From the IMG/VR virus record IMGVR_UViG_3300031775_000008, positions 1 to 41,661 of that record: a stretch of DNA of 41,661 nt; one strand, 5' to 3'. The translations under genes and the position numbers were made by a program. The notes below the pieces were generated by a model. It ran no database searches, was not told where the DNA came from, and saw only the letters and a program-made list of their open reading frames with translations. This document shows, piece by piece, positions 21,001-25,254 of the stretch. Positions within the stretch are counted from its first letter, which is position 1. Every line of letters begins with the position of its first letter. The DNA comes from a virus.

Positions 21001-21802
21001 CAATATCGGTTCAAAAGCTATGGATGTTGCTGCTTCTTTTATGGGAAAATCAGAGCTATTTTTAAGATTAAATACATTTAAAGCGGCTTATGTTGCAATT
21101 AGAGAAAGTATGAGCCCTGTTGAAATGAAATTAAATGATCCTTATTTAATTGAACAGGCTAAAAAAGCAGTAAAAGCAAGTCAGTTTTTATATACAGCAC
21201 CTTTTAGACCTTCTTTTGCAAGAACTTCTGCTGGTAAAGTCTACTCCAGATTTAAATTATGGGCTTGGAATTCGGTTAAATTTAGAAAAGATGTTTATAA
21301 AGAGGCTAAATATGCTGGTTTTAGACCAGGATCTCCAGAAGCAAAGAGATTAGAAAGAATGATGACTGCTGATTTATTTATGATTGGTATGGCAAAGCTA
21401 TTACCCTACACAATGTTTGACTATTCGTTACCAGCTCCATACTCTTATTTTCAAGATACCTCTGATTGGTTATTTGGAAGTGACCAGCAAAGAGAAAGAG
21501 CTTTCTATGGAGTTCTTCCAAAAGCTATTGCTCCGTTACATGAATTTATGCCATCTATTTTAAGGGGCCCTGAAGCTATTTTTGGCAATTTGTTCTCTGG
21601 TAATTGGGAAAGATTTGCTGATTATACATTAGTTAGTCACTTCCCATTTGGGATGTTAGGACGAGATGTTTGGAATGCAGTTCAAAGTCCTGCTCTTATT
21701 GGAGAGTTTTTAACTGGTGTACCATTACATAGAATGAGTAGGTTAAAAGATGATATAATTGAAGGTAAAAAGGCTCCTGCTTATTCACCTGGATTCTTTT
21801 AA
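12068..21802 (+). CDS. Giant virion protein, candidate two-barrel (crAss/YonO-like) RNA polymerase, 3244 aa
   Basis: The TTG start follows directly on the previous TAA, with AAGG 7 nt upstream. Residues ~40-300 are Gly/Ala-rich with hydrophobic stretches, as in ejection proteins. Residues ~515-608 look like a GNAT fold (R547-G-V-G-K, then F581-YKKMGF). Around 908-990, DGYVLVRMDKLDLM, IGKLSF (K955) and SVAKQYGNR (K984) resemble the beta-subunit-type barrel with its two lysines. At 1310-1358, TRSP then GGADLDIDSANFYM resembles the beta'-type barrel, with Asp1350, Asp1352 and Asp1354 as a DxDxD metal site. The C-terminal ~350 residues resemble end domains of phage large polyvalent proteins. It follows two ejection-type proteins, so entry with the DNA is inferred. 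The polymerase call rests on motif reading, not on a search. Confidence 0.65.
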   Translation: MPQEYSDFRSQYRSYLRDPDAFSLDEVDRMEKEAQRTGMIFRRQETSADIGSVVSNVWNGFVQGFTTLPVGDKPTNEVDGIAHSIGHLLGFIGVFSPGGIAAKAGIGITRKVAGKTIMGAKGWLGRSVPMQVADFTRDKIRGTAIANTALKSIDDIAGKRAGLAHQMLRHGTHLGVASAVSSVWDNMEHAEDVPDYLASQFWTAAQGGIFGATFAGIGNMPIPKALSSLNVGPVTGKDVLKGVAGSLAQTVPGAMAGATNTENVYNALLGGFFGFKAQPWAYEKAYKRQNDAARQAENESMDFEWYKTTGEWKSLSKVERKAEEDVYRTLFAKGDAGEVSSHLLTATDLGDPVAKPRPATVLDRHKKFGGQSVEVLNEMETMARVRVGGQDKPVNIRKEYLRFEDEVVDVKSVKEKAKTLQQEIESVERETGNDSIEIPIVRPVENFFKKIKGVDSLSELEYVRNLESLNRIIVGEVNKVKGERISEEEYKKKLTESGRDAEGVLKDLIENEGLELRLPNNYAQRHRIGTIKTRDIAKGEDPKTGSRGVGKRAMDAIKDLWVALDRKKIDIEVKPGTTEEFYKKMGFKFVDKKGEDGKYRYTFDTTPLIDAFQKKSKFSLDDPKTTPWSVVKNDILNRFKDKGITEEDMGEIRNFYRRSTESIKVPRFSLMKGKLVEEKEFDFNNNRITNEESVKLIHRIAAEKGIVKDMSDTYFTVKNAVLYKGGKRVQDKIGSVKLDGKRYRSVVKMASDMGYYPYSGKSDSQTLIFMKKNLGENYKEEYNRIQSDLQSIDPKFPAEYKALRAQAIHKKRGNLNPKDFDEMFVSNVRWWEALNGDVSIKEMANNKGYLNDVMNFNKRQQVLFNNYYPLTSDTFTKPFKYVVVNNLHESSDPAIKKILKKWSPEHDDGYVLVRMDKLDLMASDMGLPSHSGFAKPFLTSNYSATEGKLGTLIGKLSFQGASPEMTKAMKEAGVDFIIPTSVAKQYGNRTVIDHNYNGKEIGFSSNGKTIGKDTIGNFIYDMLPSEVSVDWNTKDGSYKKIQNGEMVKVFKQVQEKFMNYDVQKKMLGIKHKGKPIDINKVMNSFLRDKFDGNDTANKLLFEYLEAGKRNPDMLKRVEKHFNKMGLKEVVEGMKDRTEAGEALRELVRHKVTRMEFDGMEDKSINVTKDWGNDFQKEKLTNTQQILENAGTSDGVAMGKRIAPYMDRALTNYLLKRILQPQVTGSKGIMRGYHLDLALRKDPYGNTSRLLKENDIFFLDNNMEGLRMQILKPSGRKTWGTLKEQWELYLAEKDGTPMKKQMEEMMRSIVTRSPIDGISGIADLKFAGFTGIKGGGILLHPDTMKRLGGADLDIDSANFYMNSLPREVHKISDAFKNDFSDIMNHVRTKTMPSKNKKLNKKFGDPKSLIKAFIAKDGMKGRKSFVGMFDPYLRAVTANTIQDASGKMRGIAVNAQRDIRLLYATAKRSPGKKLIHEDADGNKVIFYPRQGEMDLKAKSWAAVGVTVDVANYGKLKSPEFFKAFLLDSGFRKVEVIPKKGKKYVMDFNQYLDYFKYEGEQVVRFTDSPISEFQNTMNKFYGKDWKTGLPWTRRDIIDAAEAHPKWDTSAYSQLAKLIKSVDYTDTMYERYQYNINNFRNYFNQLNQIAKESPEITRYVGGNKGFKGAYVQDLAKRMEVLNRFYSPDRTNQSIYNQPYNLATTEGVKRLAYNKEMFNDFIESHTITLKNGKDKNFITESTITKNKKGEDVVNYKNKTYSDYKANETSEGREYFLRRYIKQINDFIDNDMEVFTSLKTINDIGRQNNIKADSHLPRYNLEEGGDQLSSLNKVFMDLATEVKNDFATSYNENRYNKRISANSTSLDQIIQRLEGNDPMSIKNIVKNSVTYLNQNKRPSDPELTEKGLRQYFDSLLLGSINKDGKTQSFYFTPQLVSREVLTQFNLNKQWAFKSSFERPSRAQLEKRLEGENDVRVAKEAAALNKTVEEMEVLAPTKRISELDPDLQGYYSRITKQLKILRERSGVDASTLDNFQKGFFTIRGKGSTAEIDKYDLRGFESFLKDINNGSGLFKFITRGKSSKYFDWLREMSEDGKLKMALGPYLKMSESVAFDHLVNNFKLIERNVTAAKWVWKKDPETGKNIRVKEYGTYKAWAPQSHFGEMINTAKSVSDWTTGMRFQIEDETQANYGSVLIQGARSQKNKADNLWRLASLEREAASTVIKTADGYKLYTDKTLRNQNEQTQHIKRLKKEGVDLLSELEKEDYRYTIDGKTQNYSAREVIDTIKNNLDKDLADFKSNYIKVTPDFLPTMQGIIDKTRSRRTVKTETGTLDITEIPVTFMEKYYMDPITKPGAIVSKDAKKATLEEVAALSRETTYKEHSLGWRNVEEYNKIYNRPLKEVYALRHVQGLFKDDNGLRVSLYDFFRNSGSKGIPTLHAKKYLNNLLWMINNKEPGWQEALEESFAKFHTLSWKQRLLSDSYEAYKKFEVEQDKYSWNENNNIEKSLSIARNYFERKNNATKRDGSPKRGHVPWKPETDVYSQYEHDIALASRNIKMDVWIRQKLRHDSITGFQPVGEKENYFPHLGYDTQELYKEILNEADRISRKVENPEERQKAIDALMRRHESIQEQSKKEDGGLADKARDNLLLKDMEGDRGIRALSSLGAGSRPGNMLTRKANLGGYKRDQAVIGEYKASVLNAIGTELQSVSFRRILNEFKKERPMGKHTKDWEMYMRIFARDMTGAPSTVSEDMLSSKTLNIKRTPWWYTSDQYLYSKKSVYNLVDKLSGRSKPNKFMKELYNKRQQGLETNGQMDLFDPKKNESFEQWWDKQRQTFATRYDKDGNAVEANMNWFSGQMKQYSQLEGKYQLATLLARMKVVVNNVFGGGTNAWVHIGAGPIRKSRKIDFWQSIDPRFKTMKDVDNWASELGIAEEMLKYDLGYLGMKRDPNWEVFSKEVAQLATEKWQNKGKDKLYDVRFRDLVKKHNIGSKAMDVAASFMGKSELFLRLNTFKAAYVAIRESMSPVEMKLNDPYLIEQAKKAVKASQFLYTAPFRPSFARTSAGKVYSRFKLWAWNSVKFRKDVYKEAKYAGFRPGSPEAKRLERMMTADLFMIGMAKLLPYTMFDYSLPAPYSYFQDTSDWLFGSDQQRERAFYGVLPKAIAPLHEFMPSILRGPEAIFGNLFSGNWERFADYTLVSHFPFGMLGRDVWNAVQSPALIGEFLTGVPLHRMSRLKDDIIEGKKAPAYSPGFF

Positions 21803-21812
21803 GTTCCTATCC

Positions 21813-22310
21813 CTACTTTCCCCATTTGTCTCTTTTAACAATAGAGGCCATTATTCCATAATTTGCTAGATCTAAAAAAGCATCTTCTAGGGGCTCATCT
21901 TTAACTGCTGCTTCTCTTTCACCTAAAAGCATATTTTTTGCTCTTTGGATTTTGTCATTCATTCTAAACCATAAACCTGTCAATGCAACTCGTATTTCAG
22001 TTTCATTTCTAAGTTCTGTCCCTACTGATACATTTTTAGGACCATAGTCATGTTGCTTTCTGCAAAATAATTCGTATTGCTCTCTTTGTATTTTCTTAAA
22101 AGTCTGAGTTGTTTCTGGATAGTCTTCTTCCATTTTCCTGACTATTTCTGCTATTGAATTCTCTTCACTTTTATATTCTGTTGCGTCTGCCATTGTTATA
22201 AGCATTTCTTTCTCCTTATTCTTGCAGTCGGGGCACTGTCGTGCCCCTCCTGCTATTGGTTTATCACAATCTATGCAATGTATAGGTAGCGGCATTGGGA
22301 ATGGACTCAA
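21813..22310 (-). CDS. Zinc-ribbon plus DUF1599/Nmad1-like protein (165 aa)
   Basis: An N-terminal Cys4 knuckle (C12-x2-C15 … C26-x2-C29) is followed by a helical domain with the signature HDYGPKNV … LWFRMNDKIQRAKNMLLG … LEDAFLDLANYGIMASI … KWGK. That pattern matches the DUF1599/Nmad1 family (nucleotide-modification-associated, MazG-like all-alpha fold), which may bind or hydrolyse nucleotides. The TTG start overlaps the preceding TGA; ATG 22295 is an alternative (160 aa). Only 10 nt separate it from the convergent giant gene. Confidence 0.75.
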   Translation of the reverse strand: MSPFPMPLPIHCIDCDKPIAGGARQCPDCKNKEKEMLITMADATEYKSEENSIAEIVRKMEEDYPETTQTFKKIQREQYELFCRKQHDYGPKNVSVGTELRNETEIRVALTGLWFRMNDKIQRAKNMLLGEREAAVKDEPLEDAFLDLANYGIMASIVKRDKWGK

Positions 22311-22558
22311 CGTTTTTCTTTAATTAAGGGTTTTTCTATTGATTTTATTAGTTCGATTATTCGTTCTTTAACTTCTTCTTTATCTAAACCTGGTATTTCA
22401 TCAATCTCTTCACGATTCTCATAAAAACTCCAAAATTCAACAGTATCATAACGAGGTTCATCTACATAATCTGATACTGTAATAACAACGCTATATTTTT
22501 CATTAATAATACATCTCCAACGTGCAGATACCAGGCAGATATCTAATGACATACTCAT
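22307..22558 (-). CDS. Small hypothetical protein (83 aa)
   Basis: A longer frame opens at 22579, but ATG 22558 is chosen because AAGGAGG lies 6 nt before it and it overlaps the TGA of the upstream gene. It begins with a beta-rich segment with aromatic residues (RWRCIINEKYSVVITV) and ends in a charged helix (DKEEVKERIIELIKSIEK). No family was recognised. It overlaps its downstream neighbour by one codon and is co-translated in the leftward operon. Confidence 0.6.
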   Translation of the reverse strand: MSMSLDICLVSARWRCIINEKYSVVITVSDYVDEPRYDTVEFWSFYENREEIDEIPGLDKEEVKERIIELIKSIEKPLIKEKR

Positions 22559-22803
22559 ACCGAGCCTCCTTCTTCCCATTCCATTTCTTTGTTACATTCT
22601 TCGCACCAAGCACCTTGCATTATATTGTTTTCAGGTTCATTTGGTTGATATTTAATATTTTCATGATCACACAAAACATCCCTAATCTCATCTACACATG
22701 TGTATAAATCAAAAAAGTCTAATTGAACTAAGATTTCTTTTGCCTGATCAATTTTACTTTCTAATTGTTTGATTTCCTTAGTCATTTCCCAAACTGCACT
22801 CAT
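22555..22803 (-). CDS. Small acidic protein with CxxC end (82 aa)
   Basis: ATG overlaps the TGA of the upstream gene. The N-terminal half is a coiled-coil-like helix (EIKQLESKIDQAKEILVQL). Four Cys follow, two of them in WCEECNKEMEW near the C-terminus. This could be a half zinc knuckle. No family was recognised. It sits in a chain of overlapping small genes. Confidence 0.6.
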   Translation of the reverse strand: MSAVWEMTKEIKQLESKIDQAKEILVQLDFFDLYTCVDEIRDVLCDHENIKYQPNEPENNIMQGAWCEECNKEMEWEEGGSV

Positions 22804-23069
22804 ACTGGTAAACTCCTTTCAGCCCAAGTAGCATCTAGATAATCACACCAATCATTTAAGTCCCATTCTTTACATATATCCTTAGAGGGCATTGGCATTT
22901 TATAACTATTGTCCATTTTCTTACAAAATATTAGAATAGTAATTAAGTATTTTATATGAGTGATACCTAAGTTCTCTCCACTATACTCATCAAATACCTT
23001 ACCTGCTTTTATTTCAAACTCTTCATATTCCTTAGCCAATCTCTTGGTTTTTATATCTGCTTTTTGCAT
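22800..23069 (-). CDS. Small hypothetical protein (89 aa)
   Basis: The frame is open to 23141, but ATG 23069 is preferred because GGAAGGAG stands just upstream. The product is charged and helical in its first half (KTKRLAKEYEEFEIKAGKVF) and ends with an acidic, Trp-containing part (KEWDLNDWCDYLDATWAE). No domain was recognised. It overlaps the upstream 63-aa gene by about 38 nt. Confidence 0.6.
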   Translation of the reverse strand: MQKADIKTKRLAKEYEEFEIKAGKVFDEYSGENLGITHIKYLITILIFCKKMDNSYKMPMPSKDICKEWDLNDWCDYLDATWAERSLPV

Positions 23070-23223
23070 ACCACTCCTTCCATCTATATGTTCCTTGAAA
23101 ATACCACCATCCATTACCATTATCTTTAAAGAACTTATCACGGTCTTTTATATATTTAGGATCATCTGTCCCTTTGTAAGGAAAGCCTTTCTTAACAGAC
23201 TTCCAATCGTACGGATTCCTCAT
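23032..23223 (-). CDS. Small aromatic basic protein (63 aa)
   Basis: AAAGG lies about 8 nt before the ATG. The protein is rich in Lys, Tyr and Trp (NGWWYFQGTYRWKEWYAKSRY) with no TM segment. No family was recognised. It is downstream of an 85-nt gap that follows the Cys-rich gene and overlaps the next gene, so it could be the first gene of a small sub-operon. Confidence 0.55.
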   Translation of the reverse strand: MRNPYDWKSVKKGFPYKGTDDPKYIKDRDKFFKDNGNGWWYFQGTYRWKEWYAKSRYKNQEIG

Positions 23224-23308
23224 AGAATACCTTTATTCCTTTCTATTTGCCCTTATTTAGAGAGCTAAGTGAAATATTCAACTATCTATTCGAATATGTC
23301 TTTTTTTA

Positions 23309-23545
23309 TTATAAACTGTCTTTTTCGCTGCCTTTTCCAGCAAATTGAATTTTATTTCTATATTGCTGAATTGCAGGTTTGTACTGTCTATAATCTGGAT
23401 GATCTTCTCGATTAACACCTGGTATTACTGCTCTTTCAAAATATCCGCATCTCTTATCTGAAACCCAGCATTTTTTATTAACAACAAGACATTGTTCGTC
23501 AAAAAGATTAGCACATTCTTTTCTTGCTAATACTTTTATTTTCAA
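23309..23545 (-). CDS. Small Cys-rich protein (78 aa)
   Basis: Four Cys (12, 19, 26, 33) are spaced about seven residues apart (KECANLFDEQCLVVNKKCWVSDKRCGYFE). This is typical of a small zinc-binding module. A polar Gln/Tyr-rich tail follows. It overlaps the preceding 69-aa gene by 4 nt (ATGA-type). Such small cysteine proteins are common in phage early regions, with unknown roles. Confidence 0.6.
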   Translation of the reverse strand: MKIKVLARKECANLFDEQCLVVNKKCWVSDKRCGYFERAVIPGVNREDHPDYRQYKPAIQQYRNKIQFAGKGSEKDSL

Positions 23546-23751
23546 GCTTGCCCCGTAATCTCTTGTCCCATATCGTAGTTTGTAATAGCGCTTACAGATT
23601 TAATCCAAACTTCATCTGGATCAATATTCATAGATAGTGCTATTTGTTGTCTTACGAGCTCAAACAAATGTTGAGTATCTAACTCAACCATTTGTTCTTC
23701 TAATGGGAACTCAACTGTTATCGTGGTTCTCGTATTTTCATTTAGTTCCAT
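23542..23751 (-). CDS. Small hypothetical protein (69 aa)
   Basis: A soluble alpha/beta protein starting with a beta strand (TRTTITVEFPLEEQ), then a helix (LFELVRQQIALSMNI) and a short strand (DEVWIKSVSAIT). It is compact and plausible as a single small domain. No family was recognised. It follows a 200-nt gap holding three hairpins, which may carry its regulatory leader. Confidence 0.6.
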   Translation of the reverse strand: MELNENTRTTITVEFPLEEQMVELDTQHLFELVRQQIALSMNIDPDEVWIKSVSAITNYDMGQEITGQA

Positions 23752-23766
23752 TTTATCTTTCGTTAA

Positions 23767-23798
23767 ATAAGGCTCTGAACGCCAACCCAGAGCCTTAT
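23767..23798 (-). other. 10-bp stem-loop upstream of 69-aa gene
   Basis: ATAAGGCTCT (23767-23776) pairs perfectly with 23789-23798, with a 12-nt loop. It lies 16 nt upstream of the start of the 69-aa gene on the leftward transcript. No T-tract follows on the minus strand, so an attenuator, mRNA 5'-end stabiliser or protein site is more likely than a terminator. Confidence 0.6.
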
Positions 23799-23842
23799 CA
23801 CTTTTTCATTTGCCAGCCTCTTCAAAAGAGACCAACGTTTTT

Positions 23843-23880
23843 ATTGTAACCTCCCACATTACCTGTTTAAAGGTTACAAT
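23843..23880 (-). other. 10-bp stem-loop (ATTGTAACCT arms)
   Basis: ATTGTAACCT at 23843-23852 pairs perfectly with 23871-23880 around an 18-nt loop. It is the second of three strong stems packed in 23767-23956 between the resolvase gene and the 69-aa gene. Confidence 0.6.
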
Positions 23881-23884
23881 TATT

Positions 23885-23956
23885 TTAGGGAGCTATGCCT
23901 ATAAAAGGCATCGGTAACAGAAGGGGCGAATCTGCTGCGTTTACCTAGCTCCCTAA
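23885..23956 (-). ncRNA. Predicted three-way-junction RNA after the resolvase gene
   Basis: A 10-bp closing stem (TTAGGGAGCT at 23885-23894 with 23947-23956) encloses two further helices. One is ATGCC/GGCAT with a 7-nt loop. The other is GGTAA/TTACC carrying an inner CAG/CTG pairing. The closing stem reaches into the resolvase stop codon. The shape recalls a small riboswitch or ncRNA, but I could not match it to a known class; it is not a tRNA, because the T-loop and D-loop consensus are missing. The strand is inferred from neighbouring genes. Confidence 0.45.
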
Positions 23957-24267
23957 TCTTTCGATAAAATGCCTATCAGGTCCATGAATGGCATTAATAC
24001 CATTGGAACCTCTCTGTCCTCTCTAATAACAACTGCATCACAGTTGCCTAACTTTAAATACGCAGGTAGTGCCGCACGTCTTTTAGCTTGGATCTTAAAA
24101 TCTTTAAGATATCCGAACTCTTTGACGAGGACATCAACGTCCTCTTCAAGACCCAATGACTTACCGTTACTACCCCAAGCACGCTTAGCCTCAATACCAT
24201 TTTCATTAAGGATTTGAACAATTTCATTTTCAAACCTCGTTCCTTTTCTTTTAGACTTACTTCCCAT
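23953..24267 (-). CDS. Hjc-like Holliday junction resolvase / PD-(D/E)xK nuclease (104 aa)
   Basis: The N-terminus SKRKGTRFENEIVQIL has the Arg and Glu of the Hjc fold. Then come AWGSNGKSLG, EDVDVLV (catalytic Asp) and DFKIQAKRRA, with E/Q-x-K in place of the usual E-x-K. The size and order match archaeal-type Hjc resolvases found in phages, which cut four-way junctions during recombination or packaging. The Gln at the E-x-K position is unusual. It overlaps the upstream 57-aa gene by 11 nt and belongs to the replication/recombination module. Confidence 0.75.
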   Translation of the reverse strand: MGSKSKRKGTRFENEIVQILNENGIEAKRAWGSNGKSLGLEEDVDVLVKEFGYLKDFKIQAKRRAALPAYLKLGNCDAVVIREDREVPMVLMPFMDLIGILSKD

Positions 24268-24430
24268 TATATACCTTATTAACTTCCCTTGCTGGCATCT
24301 TGTCTATAATTTGTTGTAATTTTTGTATTGCAGACGATTCGCCATTGTTTATTTTTAGATTAAGAAGATGATCCATTAAAGCTAATTTAATAATCTCTGT
24401 TTCTTCGTAATCATAACTAACTTTATCCAT
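24257..24430 (-). CDS. Small helical protein (57 aa)
   Basis: ATG 24430 overlaps the end of the upstream 61-aa frame, and the TAA lies inside the resolvase start region. TTTGGAG stands 5 nt before the ATG. The product is mostly helical and charged (YEETEIIKLALMDHLLNL, then AIQKLQQIIDKMPAREV). No family was recognised. Good ribosome site and overlaps support a real gene. Confidence 0.6.
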   Translation of the reverse strand: MDKVSYDYEETEIIKLALMDHLLNLKINNGESSAIQKLQQIIDKMPAREVNKVYNGK

Positions 24431-24608
24431 TTATACTCCAAATACTTAGCTGAGTTGATATCTCAAATGGTTTTACTCCAACACCAATGTTTAAATGAGA
24501 ACCATTATTACTGTTATGGGTTAAAGTTAATGAGAATAACCATAGGAATACAAATCGTATTCCTGTTATATCTCCTTCAGTGTATTGACTTATATTAAAA
24601 AATGACAT
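24423..24608 (-). CDS. Small protein with hydrophobic segment (61 aa)
   Basis: It starts one base into the previous stop and overlaps the next gene by 8 nt. Residues 15-30 are hydrophobic (TGIRFVFLWLFSLTL) and the C-terminal half is polar and beta-like (SHLNIGVGVKPFEIS). The ribosome site is weak. The coupled arrangement supports expression; no function can be given. Confidence 0.45.
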   Translation of the reverse strand: MSFFNISQYTEGDITGIRFVFLWLFSLTLTHNSNNGSHLNIGVGVKPFEISTQLSIWSING

Positions 24609-25195
24609 TATGATATTTTTAACCTCTTTACTTTTGGAATCTTAGCATAATCAGTATCACCATTTGCTAAAATATCCTTTCTTAAGCGGGCTTTATCAAC
24701 CTCTACTTTTATTCGTGTGTATTCCTGAGGAACCTCTGTTTCATCTGGAATTTCTAATGGACCAGGAGCTACGTATGAAGTATACCTAAATCCACCCTTT
24801 TCAATAGTTGTTTTACCGTCAGATCCATCTCCGACATTATCAACAAGCATTATAATTAATTCCTCAAGACGTTTCCATCCATTATCTGTAGCAGTTAATT
24901 TTCGCTTCAGACTAGTTAAAACATCTTGATATACTTTGATTTGACTTTTTAATTGCTCTTTCATTAGATCTTTCTTAACCATAACATGTTCAATATTTTC
25001 AACTTTTTCCATTATTGTATTTGTTATGTTCTCTACTTTATCTTCTAATTCTGCTTTTTTATCTTCATCTTCTTCCATTTGCATATCTAAATGAGTATCA
25101 AAGTACTCATCAAGCAATTCATAGGATGTCAGCCTATTGTTTTCTTTTTTGGTTGTTGTTAAATATTCTAATTTATTAGCTTCTAATGTTTCCAT
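24608..25195 (-). CDS. Siphovirus Gp157-like protein (195 aa)
   Basis: A long N-terminal coiled coil is followed by a region (IIMLVDNVGDG … GGFRYTSYVAPGPLEIPDETEVPQEY … VDKARLRKDILANGD) that fits the Gp157 pattern: a Glu/Lys helix, a beta hairpin, an I-x-D-E-x-x-V-P-x-x-Y motif, then DKARLRKDI. Family members lie next to replication genes in many phages and have been linked to phage-resistance phenotypes when expressed in the host. A GGAG lies 7 nt before the ATG. Confidence 0.6.
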   Translation of the reverse strand: METLEANKLEYLTTTKKENNRLTSYELLDEYFDTHLDMQMEEDEDKKAELEDKVENITNTIMEKVENIEHVMVKKDLMKEQLKSQIKVYQDVLTSLKRKLTATDNGWKRLEELIIMLVDNVGDGSDGKTTIEKGGFRYTSYVAPGPLEIPDETEVPQEYTRIKVEVDKARLRKDILANGDTDYAKIPKVKRLKIS

Positions 25196-25212
25196 TATTA
25201 ACTCCTTATTTA

Positions 25213-25254
25213 GGGCTCGCTCGCTCCGCTCGCTATCGGCTCGCGAGCTCGCCC
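25213..25254 (-). repeat. GC-rich stem-loop of CTCGC units at primase-helicase stop
   Basis: In AT-rich surroundings, these 42 nt are almost all G/C and built from CGCTCG/GCTCGC units. The arms pair as GGGC + GCTCGC + CCG against CGG + GCGAGC + GCCC, with small internal loops. The structure overlaps the last codons and stop (25233) of the primase-helicase. It has no T-tract. It may be an RNA-stability or pause element, or a transferred REP-like repeat. Confidence 0.65.

Noticed and set aside
21790-21830. Bidirectional terminator between the convergent giant gene and Nmad1-like gene
   Set aside because: No stem-loop is visible in the 10-nt gap or just around it.
23277-23314. Intrinsic terminator (ATATTC/GAATAT then T-run) on plus strand
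   Set aside because: The stem is only 6 bp and A/T-rich, and no plus-strand gene lies upstream that would need it.
23885-23956. Possible tRNA or tmRNA (7-bp acceptor-like stem)
   Set aside because: No D-loop GG, no TTCGA T-loop in the expected place, and no anticodon arm on either strand. It folds as a three-way junction instead.
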